From an uncultured Clostridia bacterium (GTDB lineage Bacteria; Bacillota; Clostridia; Oscillospirales; Acutalibacteraceae): a stretch of DNA of 64,000 nucleotides. This document shows, one piece after another, positions 43,284-52,144 of this stretch (the stretch's first letter is position 1; each line of letters opens with the position of its first letter). Location: contig CAKMIX010000007.1 in assembly GCA_927362715.1 (NCBI GenBank), positions 47,453 to 111,452 of the forward strand, in the 5' to 3' direction. Under the pieces are notes generated by a model. That model had not been told where the DNA came from. It saw only the letters and a list, made by a program, of their open reading frames with translations, and ran no database searches. The translations under genes were made by a program, and so were the position numbers.

Positions 43284-44951
43284 TCAAATACCCTTGTAAT
43301 ATGCAGCGGCTGCCGAAAGCCGTGTGCACACGGTCTCGCGTCCCAAAAGCCGCAGAATCGTGCAAAGATCCGGGGTGTTGGTGCGGCCCGTGACCGCCAC
43401 GCGGATCACCGTAGACACGTCGCTGACGTTGCCTTTGTAGCTTGCCGGGTCCGCTTTCCAATCACGCATTTCTGCGGCAAAGCCCAGCGGCACGCAGATG
43501 GATTTGACTTTCGCAAACCACGTGTCCTTGTCGTCCTCGGGCGACCAGACCGTTACATACCGCTCCAGAATCGCCGCTGCGTCGCGCGGGTCGATATGTT
43601 CGGGCAGGGTGTAATCCGCTTTGTACAGATCGTCATACATATAGGAGAAATACGGCTGTACTTCCGAAAACGCCGCCAGATCCTTGCGCGGCTTTTTGCC
43701 GCCGCGGTCGAGCGCAAGCATGCCGAGCGCCTTTTCGCGGTCTGCATCAAGCCGCTGTGCAAACGCATCGTCATAGACCTTTGCCCACGCGAGCGTGCGT
43801 TCGTACACCTCTTCGGCAGTCATGCGGGAGATGCACAGCTTGCTGACGTCGCGCAGCTTCACCATGTCGAACAGCGCGCCCGACACGGACAGTTTTTTCA
43901 GGTTAAAGGGGAACGCGGTAAGCTCCGCCGTCGGGTTCGCGCGCCGCCAGTCCTCGAAATTGGAGTTAAGCAGCGTCAACAGGTATTCTTTGACACTTTG
44001 GGCCGGATACCCCTCCGCCGCAAAATGGCTGACCGCCGCCTCCGGGTCCTTGCGCTTGGAAATTTTGCGCTTGCCGCCGGTTTCCTCGTCGATCTTCATG
44101 ATCTGCGGGGTGTGGGCGTATTTCGGCACGCGGAAGCCGCACGCGCGAAACAGCGCGATATGCTTCGGTAAAGAGGGCAGCCACTCCTCGCCGCGAATGA
44201 CGTGCGTGGTGCGCATAAAGTGGTCATCGCAGACGTGCGCGAAATGGTAGGTCGGCACGCCGTCGCTTTTTAACAACACCTCGTCAATGATGTTTTCAGG
44301 CATTTCGAGGCGGCCTCTCGCCATATCTTCGATCACGATACGGCGCGCTTCGTCGCCGTCGGAACGCAGCCGCAGCACATAGGGCTTGCCGGCTTTCAGG
44401 TTCGCCTCGATCTCTTCATCCGAAAGGTCGCGGCACCTGGCATATTTGCCGAAGTAGCCGCGCAAAAGCGCACCCTCGCGTTCCTGCCGGTCGCGCAATT
44501 CCGCAAGCTCTTCCGCCGTACAGAAGCACGGGTATGCAAGCCCGCGGCGCACGAGGTCTTTCGCCATGATCTGATAAATTTCCACACGCGCGCTCTGCGT
44601 GTACGGCCCGTATGTACCGTTCTCGCCGTCTTTGGTCACACCCTCGTCAAAGGTGATGCCGAAGGCTTCAAGCCCGTCTAAGATCGCTGCCACGCCGTCG
44701 CCGATCTCGCGTTTTTTGTCGGTGTCCTCAATGCGGAGATAGACAATGCCCCCCGACTGCCGCGCGGTCATATAATCCGCAAGCGCGCCGAACAGCCCGC
44801 CGATGTGCAGATACCCCGTGGGGCTCGGCGAAAAGCGGGTCACGCGTGCGCCCTCGGGAAGACTACGGGGCGGGTATTGCGCCTCAAGGTCGGCAGGCGT
44901 TTTTTGGATGTGCGGGAACAGAAGCTCCGCGATTTTTTGTGTGTCTGTCAC
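43284..44951 (-). CDS. gltX: Glutamyl-tRNA synthetase
   Basis: 555 residues from GTG 44951, with GCGAGGTG upstream. Class I motifs: FSPSPTGYLHIGGLFGAL near residue 40 (HIGH) and RKISKRKDPEA near 296 (KMSKS), and a C-terminal helical anticodon domain. Charges tRNA-Glu in the cytoplasm. The protein is longer than the 480-residue bacterial norm, mainly from an N-terminal extension of about 35 residues. It leads the gltX-glnS operon. Confidence 0.95.
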   Translation of the reverse strand: MTDTQKIAELLFPHIQKTPADLEAQYPPRSLPEGARVTRFSPSPTGYLHIGGLFGALADYMTARQSGGIVYLRIEDTDKKREIGDGVAAILDGLEAFGITFDEGVTKDGENGTYGPYTQSARVEIYQIMAKDLVRRGLAYPCFCTAEELAELRDRQEREGALLRGYFGKYARCRDLSDEEIEANLKAGKPYVLRLRSDGDEARRIVIEDMARGRLEMPENIIDEVLLKSDGVPTYHFAHVCDDHFMRTTHVIRGEEWLPSLPKHIALFRACGFRVPKYAHTPQIMKIDEETGGKRKISKRKDPEAAVSHFAAEGYPAQSVKEYLLTLLNSNFEDWRRANPTAELTAFPFNLKKLSVSGALFDMVKLRDVSKLCISRMTAEEVYERTLAWAKVYDDAFAQRLDADREKALGMLALDRGGKKPRKDLAAFSEVQPYFSYMYDDLYKADYTLPEHIDPRDAAAILERYVTVWSPEDDKDTWFAKVKSICVPLGFAAEMRDWKADPASYKGNVSDVSTVIRVAVTGRTNTPDLCTILRLLGRETVCTRLSAAAAYYKGI

Positions 44952-44988
44952 TTGTACTCACACCTCGCAAACACGGCTATACTGTTAT

Positions 44989-45017
44989 ATTATCGCAGAA
45001 AACCGCCAAAGTATCAA
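44989..45017 (-). promoter_or_regulatory. Promoter of the gltX-glnS operon
   Basis: Minus-strand TTGATA (45012-45017), 17-bp spacer, GATAAT (44989-44994), about 38 bases before the GTG. Confidence 0.72.
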
Positions 45018-45099
45018 CTGTTTTTTTGCGGAAAGCGCGCACAGAGACGCATTTTGCCCGTATTTTTGCACAAATCGCCTGCCGTTTACACACAAAAGG

Positions 45100-45129
45100 T
45101 TGCTTTTTGTGACGCTTGGATGATATAAT
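45100..45129 (+). promoter_or_regulatory. Promoter of the anchored hydrolase gene
   Basis: TTGCTT (45100-45105), 18-bp spacer, perfect TATAAT (45124-45129). Confidence 0.7.
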
Positions 45130-45172
45130 GAACATAAATCCGTAAAATGATGATTTGAAACGGGGAATGACT

Positions 45173-46150
45173 ATGCGAGAAAAACAGGCAGAATGGTTCA
45201 AAGCGCATATAGTCCCGGTCGCCATTGCGGCGGTGCTGATCGTCGCCGTGCTCGTTGCGGTCGTTGTGACACAAAATGGGGACAGTGAACCGGCGAACGG
45301 CACGACCCTTGCGGCGCAGACGGCCGCCGCTGCAACAGAAGCCCCCGAACCGACCGAGCCGGCAACACAGGCGTCCACGACCGCGCCGACCACACAGGCA
45401 ACAAGGGCAACCGTCTCCGCGCAGTCTTCCGGCAGCAGCCAAGCCGCGCCCGCGGCAGAGACGGCAGCGACGCGGACGGACAGCGACAAAACCGTTTATT
45501 ACCCGCAAAGCCTGACGTCCTCCAATCGGAAATATCCCGTAATCGTCTGGGCGAACGGCACGGGCTGCGCGACCTCTACCTATAGCGGTCTGCTGGAGAT
45601 CTTCGCAGAAGCGGGCTATATCGTCGTGGCGGATGCCTCCATGATGACCGCGGACGGCACGGCACAGCGGGATTCCATTGATTATATCCTCGGGGAGGCG
45701 ACCCGTTCCGGCAGTCCGTTTTACAACAAGGTAGACACGGCGAATATCGGCGCGGCGGGCCATTCCCAGGGCGGGCGAAGCGCCGTGAACGCCGCGCAGG
45801 AAGACAGCCGCATACGCTGTGTGCTCTCCATCGCAGGCGCAAGCTCCGCGGACGAAGCGCGCGGGCTTAATACGCCGATCTTCTTTATGACCGGTACCGC
45901 CGACGCAATCGTCCTCTCCTCCATGTGGGTCGAGCCTTCCTACGACACCGCCACCGGCAGGGCGGTTTATGCGTCGCTGACGGGCGGCGTGCACACCACC
46001 TGCATGACAAACCCGACGCAGATCTCCGGCTACGCCGTGGAATGGTTCGACGCCTATTTGAAAAACGACAGCGCGGCAAGGAACACATTTGCGGCAGGCG
46101 GGGCGCTCGCCAACGACAGCGATTGGCAGGACTTCATGTGTAAAAACTAA
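45173..46150 (+). CDS. Membrane-anchored alpha/beta-hydrolase (PET-hydrolase/chlorophyllase-like fold)
   Basis: 325 residues from ATG 45173, six bases after GGGGA. N-terminal membrane helix (VPVAIAAVLIVAVLVAVVV, about 13-31), a Thr/Ala/Glu/Pro-rich spacer (35-105), then a hydrolase domain. The domain has oxyanion-strand PVIVWANGTG near 122, nucleophile elbow AAGHSQGGRSA near 196, Asp in FFMTGTADAIV near 240 and His in TGGVHTTCM near 274, so the Ser-Asp-His triad is complete. The order matches cutinase/PET-hydrolase-like or platelet-activating-factor hydrolase folds. It should act outside the membrane on an ester; the substrate is unknown. Confidence 0.85.
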   Translation: MREKQAEWFKAHIVPVAIAAVLIVAVLVAVVVTQNGDSEPANGTTLAAQTAAAATEAPEPTEPATQASTTAPTTQATRATVSAQSSGSSQAAPAAETAATRTDSDKTVYYPQSLTSSNRKYPVIVWANGTGCATSTYSGLLEIFAEAGYIVVADASMMTADGTAQRDSIDYILGEATRSGSPFYNKVDTANIGAAGHSQGGRSAVNAAQEDSRIRCVLSIAGASSADEARGLNTPIFFMTGTADAIVLSSMWVEPSYDTATGRAVYASLTGGVHTTCMTNPTQISGYAVEWFDAYLKNDSAARNTFAAGGALANDSDWQDFMCKN

Positions 46151-46168
46151 CCGCGGCATACACAAAAA

Positions 46169-46194
46169 AGGCTCCCTACTAAGGAAGCCTTTTT
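46169..46194. terminator. Terminator between the hydrolase and adh genes
   Basis: Imperfect stem AGGCTcCC/GGaAGCCT (46169-46190) followed by TTTTT on the plus strand and a T-run from AAAAAA on the minus strand. It can serve both convergent genes. Confidence 0.8.
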
Positions 46195-46221
46195 CTATTT
46201 GATTTGCATGTAATGAAACGC

Positions 46222-47430
46222 TTATTCCTCGATCTTCAGCTTGCGGACGATGTCGCACAGGTGTTCTTTCGTGAAGATCACCGGCGTGGGATACAGCGGA
46301 TGTGCTTCTTTCATGGCGCGTTCGACGATCAGATCGATATCCTCATCGCGGATCTGCGTAAAGCCCGTGGGGATGTTCATGCGCGTGTTCATACCCTTGA
46401 TCGCTTCAATGAATTTGCACGCTTTATCCGCTTCGCTCACGCCGGGGACGCCCGCGATATCGGCAAGCTTTGCCAAGCGCGGATAGATCGCGCTGCCGTA
46501 CTCCTCCAGCACGACGGGCAATATCACGGCATTTGCAAGCCCGTGCGGAATACCGTACATGCCGCCGAGGTTGTGCGCAATGGCGTGGACATAGCCGACG
46601 TAAGCGCGCGTGAACGCCATGCCGGCATAGAACGACGCAAGCAGCATATTGTTGCGCGCTTCTATGTTCTTGCCGTCGTTGTAGGCGGTCTCCAGATTTT
46701 CAAAGATGAGCTTCGTCGCCTTTTCGGCATATTCGGAGGTAGATTTCACATTGCTCTTGCCGATATACGCCTCTACCGCGTGGGTGAGCGCGTCCAACCC
46801 CGTTGTCGAGGTGATGTGCGGAGGAAGCCCCACGGTAAGCTCGGGGTCGAGAACCGCAAATTTGGGACGGAGCGAGGGATCGTTGATGGCATATTTTTCA
46901 TGCGTCTGCGTGTTGGAGACGACCGCCGCAAGCGTTGTTTCCGAGCCTGTGCCCGCCGTCGTGGGCACGGCATAGAACGGCGGCAGCTTGTGCATGACCT
47001 TTAAGACGCCGCGCATTTGCGGAATGGATTTGTTCGGACGCGCCACACGTGCCGCAGCGGCTTTTGCGCAATCCATGGGGCTGCCGCCGCCGAAAGCGAT
47101 GATCCCCTCGCAGTTGTTCTGCAAGAACAGCTCGCGTGCTTCCTCGATATTCTCAATGGAGGGATTCGGCTGCACGCCGTCGTAAACAACATAGTGGATG
47201 TTCTTCGCCTTCAGCTCTTCAAACAGGCCGTCGAGCAGATGCAGGTTCATCAGTCCCTTATCCGTAACGATCAGAATATTCTGGATACCCTTATCCGCGA
47301 TCACGCCCGGCAGCTGCCGAATGCAGCCGGGGCCGGTCAGCAGCTGCGGCTCCGACCAGTCGAGGAAGTACATAAACACCTTCATGATTTTTTGGAATGC
47401 ACGGTAATACGCAACTTTTAAAGCCCACAT
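46222..47430 (-). CDS. Iron-containing alcohol dehydrogenase
   Basis: 402 residues from ATG 47430 (GGACGG upstream; the longer frame from 47475 is not needed). Group III NAD(P)-dependent enzyme. NAD-binding region with GGGSPMDCAKAAA near residue 108, PTTAGTGSETT near 152, and metal ligands Asp and His in the LDALTHAVEAY region near 205, HNLGG near 273 and GIPHGLANAV near 279. Oxidises an alcohol or reduces an aldehyde; the specific substrate cannot be given. A basic N-terminal extension of about 22 residues precedes the usual FLDWSEPQ start. Its promoter lies next to the 18-bp direct repeat. Confidence 0.94.
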   Translation of the reverse strand: MWALKVAYYRAFQKIMKVFMYFLDWSEPQLLTGPGCIRQLPGVIADKGIQNILIVTDKGLMNLHLLDGLFEELKAKNIHYVVYDGVQPNPSIENIEEARELFLQNNCEGIIAFGGGSPMDCAKAAAARVARPNKSIPQMRGVLKVMHKLPPFYAVPTTAGTGSETTLAAVVSNTQTHEKYAINDPSLRPKFAVLDPELTVGLPPHITSTTGLDALTHAVEAYIGKSNVKSTSEYAEKATKLIFENLETAYNDGKNIEARNNMLLASFYAGMAFTRAYVGYVHAIAHNLGGMYGIPHGLANAVILPVVLEEYGSAIYPRLAKLADIAGVPGVSEADKACKFIEAIKGMNTRMNIPTGFTQIRDEDIDLIVERAMKEAHPLYPTPVIFTKEHLCDIVRKLKIEE

Positions 47431-47485
47431 AGCTTGGCACCGTCCTTTATTGATTTTGGCAGAAACATTTGCCAATATGGTATTT

Positions 47486-47514
47486 ATTTTACAGGATTTT
47501 CACAAAGATTGCAA
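47486..47514 (-). promoter_or_regulatory. Promoter of the alcohol dehydrogenase gene
   Basis: Minus-strand TTGCAA (47509-47514), 17-bp spacer, TAAAAT (47486-47491). It begins five bases from the left 18-bp direct repeat and lies inside the candidate ancestral ribF 3' end. Confidence 0.75.
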
Positions 47515-47519
47515 CCCTT

Positions 47520-47537
47520 TTCCAAATATTCCCGTGC
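47520..47537. repeat. 18-bp direct repeat, left copy (candidate attachment site)
   Basis: ttccaaatattcccgtgc, identical to 50395-50412. On the minus strand it reads AREYLE codons in the same frame as the ribF end and then continues KGCNLCENPVK to a TAA at 47484-47486, which looks like the original ribF C-terminus. Confidence 0.92.
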
Positions 47538-47559
47538 TTATAGAAGAGCCCTTCTTCCA

Positions 47560-50352
47560 TTAGATTTGCAAAACATTTTCCATGTATGTAAAAAGGGTTT
47601 CTTCACTAAAAGCATTTTTGGATTGAAGCCGCAACAGCGGGATATTCATGTGCGCCAATGCAGCATCTTTCATACGATCCCGCCGGATTTGCTCCGGGCG
47701 CCGATGCAGTTCCCCGTCCAATTCGATCGCAAGTATTGGATTTCCCAGTGTGTTTTCCAATACAAAGTCCACATGCGTTCTCTCGTTTAATACAAAGGCT
47801 TTTACAGACGGGAACGCATCCAGATAGTGCCGATCTGTCACAAGTTCGGCAAGTGGCATTTTTATATATGGAGAAACTTCCGTATGCTGTTGTGAAAAGC
47901 GTTGTAAGCTTTTCCACAAAGCCAATTCAAACGGGTTGCTGCAATCCTCCTGCTGTGTGTAAGCCGGCATGTCTTTATACAGCCCATCAAATAAACAAAC
48001 CGTTGTGTCCGGAATCTTTTTGCCGTATTTCTCAATATACAAAATCAAATCCCGAATCAATTTGGAATGTTTCTGAAAATAATTGCGATCGGTTACCAAG
48101 GTAAAAGAATCGATTGCGCGGGAAACCGCAACGTTAACAAGTTCCTTTGTAAATAGATTATGTTTCCCCCGCAAATGGTTATTGCAAAAGTCCAGATCAT
48201 TGAGGACCGTCGAAAGGAACACCCGAGAAGCTTCTCTGCCCTGAAACGTATGGATTGTACCGACACGGTTTTTCTCGTTTTCATCTCGAAAAGCCGCGTT
48301 CAACCGATAGCTCTGTGCGCGGAACGGCGTAATCGCAAAAGTGTCATACAGCGCCTTTCCGCTTTGCTCGCGAATCACCTCTACCTCGCGTGCATTGGAA
48401 AAAGAGCTTCCGTTTCTTTGCGCATACTTCCCTGCCGACACATCAATGATCTGCATGGCGTCGCGGTGCGGCGCTTTATAAACAATTAACTCGTTGTCGT
48501 AGAAAAAGTGATTGCAAAATTGGATAATATTATAATCACAGCGGTAATGTTCTCTTAGTAACGTCGGTTCCAGTTGAAAGGCCGCTCGAACAGCCGATAA
48601 AAAATTATTCCCGTAATATCGGAGATTTTGCGGAATATGTAGCTCAGCAACTTTCCCTTCATTTTCGCCGGTGATCGCACTGAGCTGCCGGCTATCCCCT
48701 ACCACCACACAGCTTTTAGCATAAAACAAAGGCGTCAGCCCCGTTAACACATCACATTGCGTAGCCTCATCCATTATAATGCAGTCAAATTTTTGCTCTC
48801 CCGTTTTTAACTCGGAAAAGTTTTGAAGTAAGGCGTCTGCTGTTGTTAGAAAAACCGGGAACGCACGTTTCAATACTGTTTCATATGCTTGTTTCCTCGT
48901 GTCTTCGGCGGCATCTTTTAATGTCGTTTTCAATATATTGAGCTGCGCACACAAATCCACGGCATTTGTATTTTTAATAAGCGCGTCTTTCAGCAGTTGT
49001 TGGGATTTTTTCGTGTATGGAACATAATCTTTCTGGGTCTCCCGTTGTCGTTTCTCCAGATCCCCTTCCGCAATTTTAGATTGGATTTCTTCATGCTTCT
49101 TTTGTGCGTAAAGGATCTCTAACTTCCATTTCAATAAAAGCATCTGCTTGTAATATGCACGCGGCGAAATGCGCCATAAAAAAGCGGCTTCTATTTTATC
49201 CAAAAAAGAGATATGCTTTTGTGGGGAATCCGAATATTTCAGAATCCGACCGGCTACCCGATCCAAAAATTTTTTGACTGTTTCCGTCTTTAAGAAACGA
49301 AACCAGAACGGTATTTTTCCCGTAAAGAGTTCGTGAAAAGCCGACTCTCGTTTTGTAAGGTGGCGTAATTGGATTTCCAATTCGTCCGCTTCGTTCTGCA
49401 ATTTCACCAATGTGTTAATCGTTTCTTCCGTTTGTTTCAGCGTGTCATACGCATGCAGAAGCCCCGTTTCCTCTTGCTCGACACGCTCCTGAGAAAGTGG
49501 TTGGACGCGAAGTAGTGCCTGGGCGTATTCCCAAAGAAAGGTATCTGCGCTTTTCAACATTTCCTTCTGCCACAAAGCGTTTCCCATACGCACATAAAAA
49601 TGCGGCAGTGGCAAACGCTCGAGTTTTTCCAAGACATTGTCGATTGCGGCATTGTTTTTTGAGATTACGCAAATTCGCTTGTTACGGTATACATAATTGG
49701 CAATCAAGCTGAGTATGGTTGTTGTCTTCCCTGTGCCCGGCGGGCCCTCGATGACAGAGATTTTAGAGCAAAGTGCTTTTTCAACAGCCTGTTTCTGTGA
49801 GAGATTTGAAGGTTCAAGCAATAAAATCGGACGTTGCGCAGCATCCGTGTGTGCAGGTTCCTGAAGCAACTTACCGCTTAAAAAAGACAAAAGCAATCCT
49901 TCATTTTCTACTGTAATATTTTTTTGGCAATAAGCCAGAAATCCCGCACGGTTATTCAAGTGTATCTCGGTTTGATCTTTTGTATCTTGGCTCTTTTGGG
50001 TATCCTCTTGATTTTCTTGCCGTAAAATTCGAACGATTTCCTGATAATATTGAAAATAGCTTTCAATCTGTTTTTTGGAAAGCTTCCGCTTGGAGAATGA
50101 AGCGGTTTGCTTAACTTCCTGATATGCCTGTTCCCCAGCCTTGTTGAACCGTACACTCGAAACATTCTCAAAACGCATCCATTTGCGTTTTTCCTGCGGC
50201 GCCGGTTTTGGATCATTTCCCCAAAAGAACCGATGATACTGTGGATCGATATCATAAACAAAAGCAGAAAAATGTGTTCCTTTTTCTGACTCTATGTAGA
50301 CTTGCAAATTTTTCTCTTTTGCAAACCGTATTCTTTCTGAAATTTCCCCCAT
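47560..50352 (-). CDS. SF1 (UPF1-like) helicase fused to a DUF2726-type nuclease domain
   Basis: 930 residues, ATG 50352 with GAGGAG seven bases upstream. After an unassigned N-terminal region (1-100), Walker A EGPPGTGKTTTI lies at 202-213, motif Ia-like ISKNNAAIDNVLEKL near 230, a long helical insertion (270-480), Walker B IIMDEATQCD near 527, motif III VVGDSRQLSAI near 550, and motif VI VNVAVSRAIDSF near 740. This is the AAA_11/AAA_12 arrangement. The last 110 residues (THVDFVLEN, LAIELDGELH, RDRMKDAALAHMNIPLLRL) match the restriction-endonuclease-like DUF2726 domain with D-ExD-type residues. It could cut or unwind foreign nucleic acid. The AT-rich composition and flanking repeats mark it as acquired. 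A defence role is inference. Confidence 0.85.
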   Translation of the reverse strand: MGEISERIRFAKEKNLQVYIESEKGTHFSAFVYDIDPQYHRFFWGNDPKPAPQEKRKWMRFENVSSVRFNKAGEQAYQEVKQTASFSKRKLSKKQIESYFQYYQEIVRILRQENQEDTQKSQDTKDQTEIHLNNRAGFLAYCQKNITVENEGLLLSFLSGKLLQEPAHTDAAQRPILLLEPSNLSQKQAVEKALCSKISVIEGPPGTGKTTTILSLIANYVYRNKRICVISKNNAAIDNVLEKLERLPLPHFYVRMGNALWQKEMLKSADTFLWEYAQALLRVQPLSQERVEQEETGLLHAYDTLKQTEETINTLVKLQNEADELEIQLRHLTKRESAFHELFTGKIPFWFRFLKTETVKKFLDRVAGRILKYSDSPQKHISFLDKIEAAFLWRISPRAYYKQMLLLKWKLEILYAQKKHEEIQSKIAEGDLEKRQRETQKDYVPYTKKSQQLLKDALIKNTNAVDLCAQLNILKTTLKDAAEDTRKQAYETVLKRAFPVFLTTADALLQNFSELKTGEQKFDCIIMDEATQCDVLTGLTPLFYAKSCVVVGDSRQLSAITGENEGKVAELHIPQNLRYYGNNFLSAVRAAFQLEPTLLREHYRCDYNIIQFCNHFFYDNELIVYKAPHRDAMQIIDVSAGKYAQRNGSSFSNAREVEVIREQSGKALYDTFAITPFRAQSYRLNAAFRDENEKNRVGTIHTFQGREASRVFLSTVLNDLDFCNNHLRGKHNLFTKELVNVAVSRAIDSFTLVTDRNYFQKHSKLIRDLILYIEKYGKKIPDTTVCLFDGLYKDMPAYTQQEDCSNPFELALWKSLQRFSQQHTEVSPYIKMPLAELVTDRHYLDAFPSVKAFVLNERTHVDFVLENTLGNPILAIELDGELHRRPEQIRRDRMKDAALAHMNIPLLRLQSKNAFSEETLFTYMENVLQI

Positions 50353-50373
50353 TAGGCTTCTCCTCGTTAAATC

Positions 50374-51261
50374 TTATTCTGTTTCCCCTGCCTCTTCCAA
50401 ATATTCCCGTGCACATTGCGCGTCGCGGCCGATGGCTGCGGAAAGCGCGTCGAGCGACGAAAACCTCTGTTCCGGGCGCAGATACTTTAAAAGCTCCACG
50501 CGTATGCGCTGTCCGTACAGGTCGCCCTCGTAATCAAGAATACACGTCTCGCTGCGCACGCTTTCCGTCCCGATGGTCGGTCGCACGCCGAAATTTGTCA
50601 CGGCGGGGTGATAATCACCGTCTATGCTTACACGCGCGGCATACACGCCGTATTTCGGGCGCACGAAGCCCTTGGGGAAAAACTGATTGATCGTCGGGAA
50701 GTGCAGCAGCCTGCCGCGCCGGTCGCCGTGCACGACCTCGAACGCATAGGAAAAGGGTCTGCCGAGCATGGCGTTCGCCTGCTCCACTTCGCCGTTTTCG
50801 AGCGCGCGGCGGATGCGCGACGAGGATACGGGCGCGCCGGCAAAGCAGGCGGTACGCGCTACGCGCAGTTCTACGCCCGCTGCTTCGCAGAAGCGGCGCA
50901 GGATTTCCGTGTTGCCGGCTTTGTCTTTTCCGAATGTGTAGTTTTCGCCGCAGCAAAGCGCGCCTGCCGAAAACCGCTTCAGTAGGATCTCTTCAAAAAA
51001 ATCCCGCGCCGAAAGCGCATGGATAGCGCGAAAATCCACATACAAAGGCGTGATCCCGTTTTGCCGCAGCAGCGCTTCGCGGTCCTCGGAAGTCAAAAGC
51101 GCAGGGGGCGCAGCGCCAAACAAGACCTTGGCGGGGTGTTCGGGGAACAGCAGCGCACAAGGCGCACCGCCGCCGCGTTTGGTCAGTTCGAGCACCTGCC
51201 TGTGGCCGTGATGCAGCCCGTCAAAGGTGCCCAGCGCGATGCAGTTTTTTTGTTCAGCCAT
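50374..51261 (-). CDS. ribF: Bifunctional riboflavin kinase/FAD synthetase, C-terminus altered by insertion
   Basis: 295 residues from ATG 51261, overlapping the truB stop, with GAGGGTG upstream. Makes FMN and FAD in the cytoplasm. N-terminal adenylyltransferase with GTFDGLHHGH near residue 11 and the SSSRIRRAL element near 145. C-terminal kinase with VHGDRRGRLLHFPTIN near 176, TNFGVRPTIG near 219 and DLYG near 244. The last seven codons (after AREYLE) belong to the inserted cassette: EAGETE-stop replaces the probable KGCNLCENPVK-stop seen at 47484-47519. The change is past the known fold, so activity should remain. Confidence 0.95.
   Translation of the reverse strand: MAEQKNCIALGTFDGLHHGHRQVLELTKRGGGAPCALLFPEHPAKVLFGAAPPALLTSEDREALLRQNGITPLYVDFRAIHALSARDFFEEILLKRFSAGALCCGENYTFGKDKAGNTEILRRFCEAAGVELRVARTACFAGAPVSSSRIRRALENGEVEQANAMLGRPFSYAFEVVHGDRRGRLLHFPTINQFFPKGFVRPKYGVYAARVSIDGDYHPAVTNFGVRPTIGTESVRSETCILDYEGDLYGQRIRVELLKYLRPEQRFSSLDALSAAIGRDAQCAREYLEEAGETE
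50395..50412. repeat. 18-bp direct repeat, right copy (inside ribF)
   Basis: Exact copy of 47520-47537, coding for AREYLE near the ribF C-terminus. Confidence 0.92.
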
Positions 51262-52144
51262 CGACAAACACCCTCTTTACAAGCAGGCTTTCGCCGTTTT
51301 CAGGCAGTTCGCCGAGCCCCAAAAAGCGGTTTTCCGGCGCATATACGCGGTAAAGCCCCGCTTGTTCCAACCCTTTGACGCGCGCGGCGAGCAGATCGCC
51401 GCCGTTTTGGAAGCGCACGCCCTGCGCCGCCGTCACCGTCAGCGCGGGGTACGCGGACAGGCACGCATCCACGGGGCGCAGGACTTCACCGAGGCGGTTT
51501 TCATCACGCAGGCGTTCAAGTTCTTCCAGGGTGACGCAGTCCTTTTCCGTAAACCCGTTCGCCGCCGTGCGGCGCAGCGCCGTCAGCACCGCTCCGGTCC
51601 CGAGTTTCTGCCCGATTTCGTGTGCGAGCGAGCGGATATAAGTTCCCGCCGAGCAGGTGACGCGCAGGGTAAATTCCGCAGCTGTCATATCTGAAAGCAC
51701 GAGCTCGGAAATACGGATGTGCCGCGGCTTGCGCTCGACCGTCTCCCCGCGGCGCGCCAATTCGTAAAGCCGCACGCCGTTTTGCGACACGGCGGAATAC
51801 ATCGGCGGAAGCTGCTCGCTCTCGCCGAGAAAGCTTTGCACCGTTTTTTGCACCTGTTCTTTCGTGACGTTTACGGGACATTCGCCCGTCACCTCGCCTG
51901 TGATGTCCAGCGTGTCGGTCGTGATCCCTAAGCGCACGCGCGCAATATAAGTCTTTTCGTGCTCGGGCAGGAGCGCTATAAAACGCGAAGCGCCCGAAAG
52001 CGCCACGGGGAGCACCCCGGTCGCCATCGGGTCGAGCGTGCCGGTATGCCCGGCTTTTTTTGCACCGAGGATCGCCCTTGCGCGATTCGTCGCGGTAAAG
52101 GAGGTGAGCCCCTGTGGTTTGTCTATGCAGATAAATCCTGTCAT
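51254..52144 (-). CDS. truB: tRNA pseudouridine-55 synthase
   Basis: 296 residues. Converts U55 of the T-loop of tRNAs to pseudouridine. N-terminal GFICIDKPQGLTSF, catalytic Asp in GHTGTLDPMATGVLP near residue 38, and the later CSAGTYIRSLAHEIG near 163 are standard TruB motifs. The C-terminal PUA-like part follows. It overlaps nrnA by ATGA and ribF by 8 bp, the usual truB-ribF arrangement. Confidence 0.96.
   Translation of the reverse strand: MTGFICIDKPQGLTSFTATNRARAILGAKKAGHTGTLDPMATGVLPVALSGASRFIALLPEHEKTYIARVRLGITTDTLDITGEVTGECPVNVTKEQVQKTVQSFLGESEQLPPMYSAVSQNGVRLYELARRGETVERKPRHIRISELVLSDMTAAEFTLRVTCSAGTYIRSLAHEIGQKLGTGAVLTALRRTAANGFTEKDCVTLEELERLRDENRLGEVLRPVDACLSAYPALTVTAAQGVRFQNGGDLLAARVKGLEQAGLYRVYAPENRFLGLGELPENGESLLVKRVFVDG

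Larger units (their letters stand above)
47538..50412. mobile_element. Candidate 2.9-kb inserted cassette at the 3' end of ribF
   Basis: The stretch between the left repeat and the end of the right repeat holds only the helicase/nuclease gene with about 22 bp on each side. It is visibly more AT-rich than both flanks. It replaces the last codons of ribF with GAG-GCA-GGG-GAA-ACA-GAA-TAA. No recombinase, transposase or terminal inverted repeat was found, so the insertion mechanism is unknown; mobilisation in trans or recombination at a shared site are possibilities. Confidence 0.75.

Noticed and set aside
47538..50412. Insertion sequence or group II intron
   Set aside because: No transposase, reverse transcriptase or terminal inverted repeats; only a helicase/nuclease gene between direct repeats.
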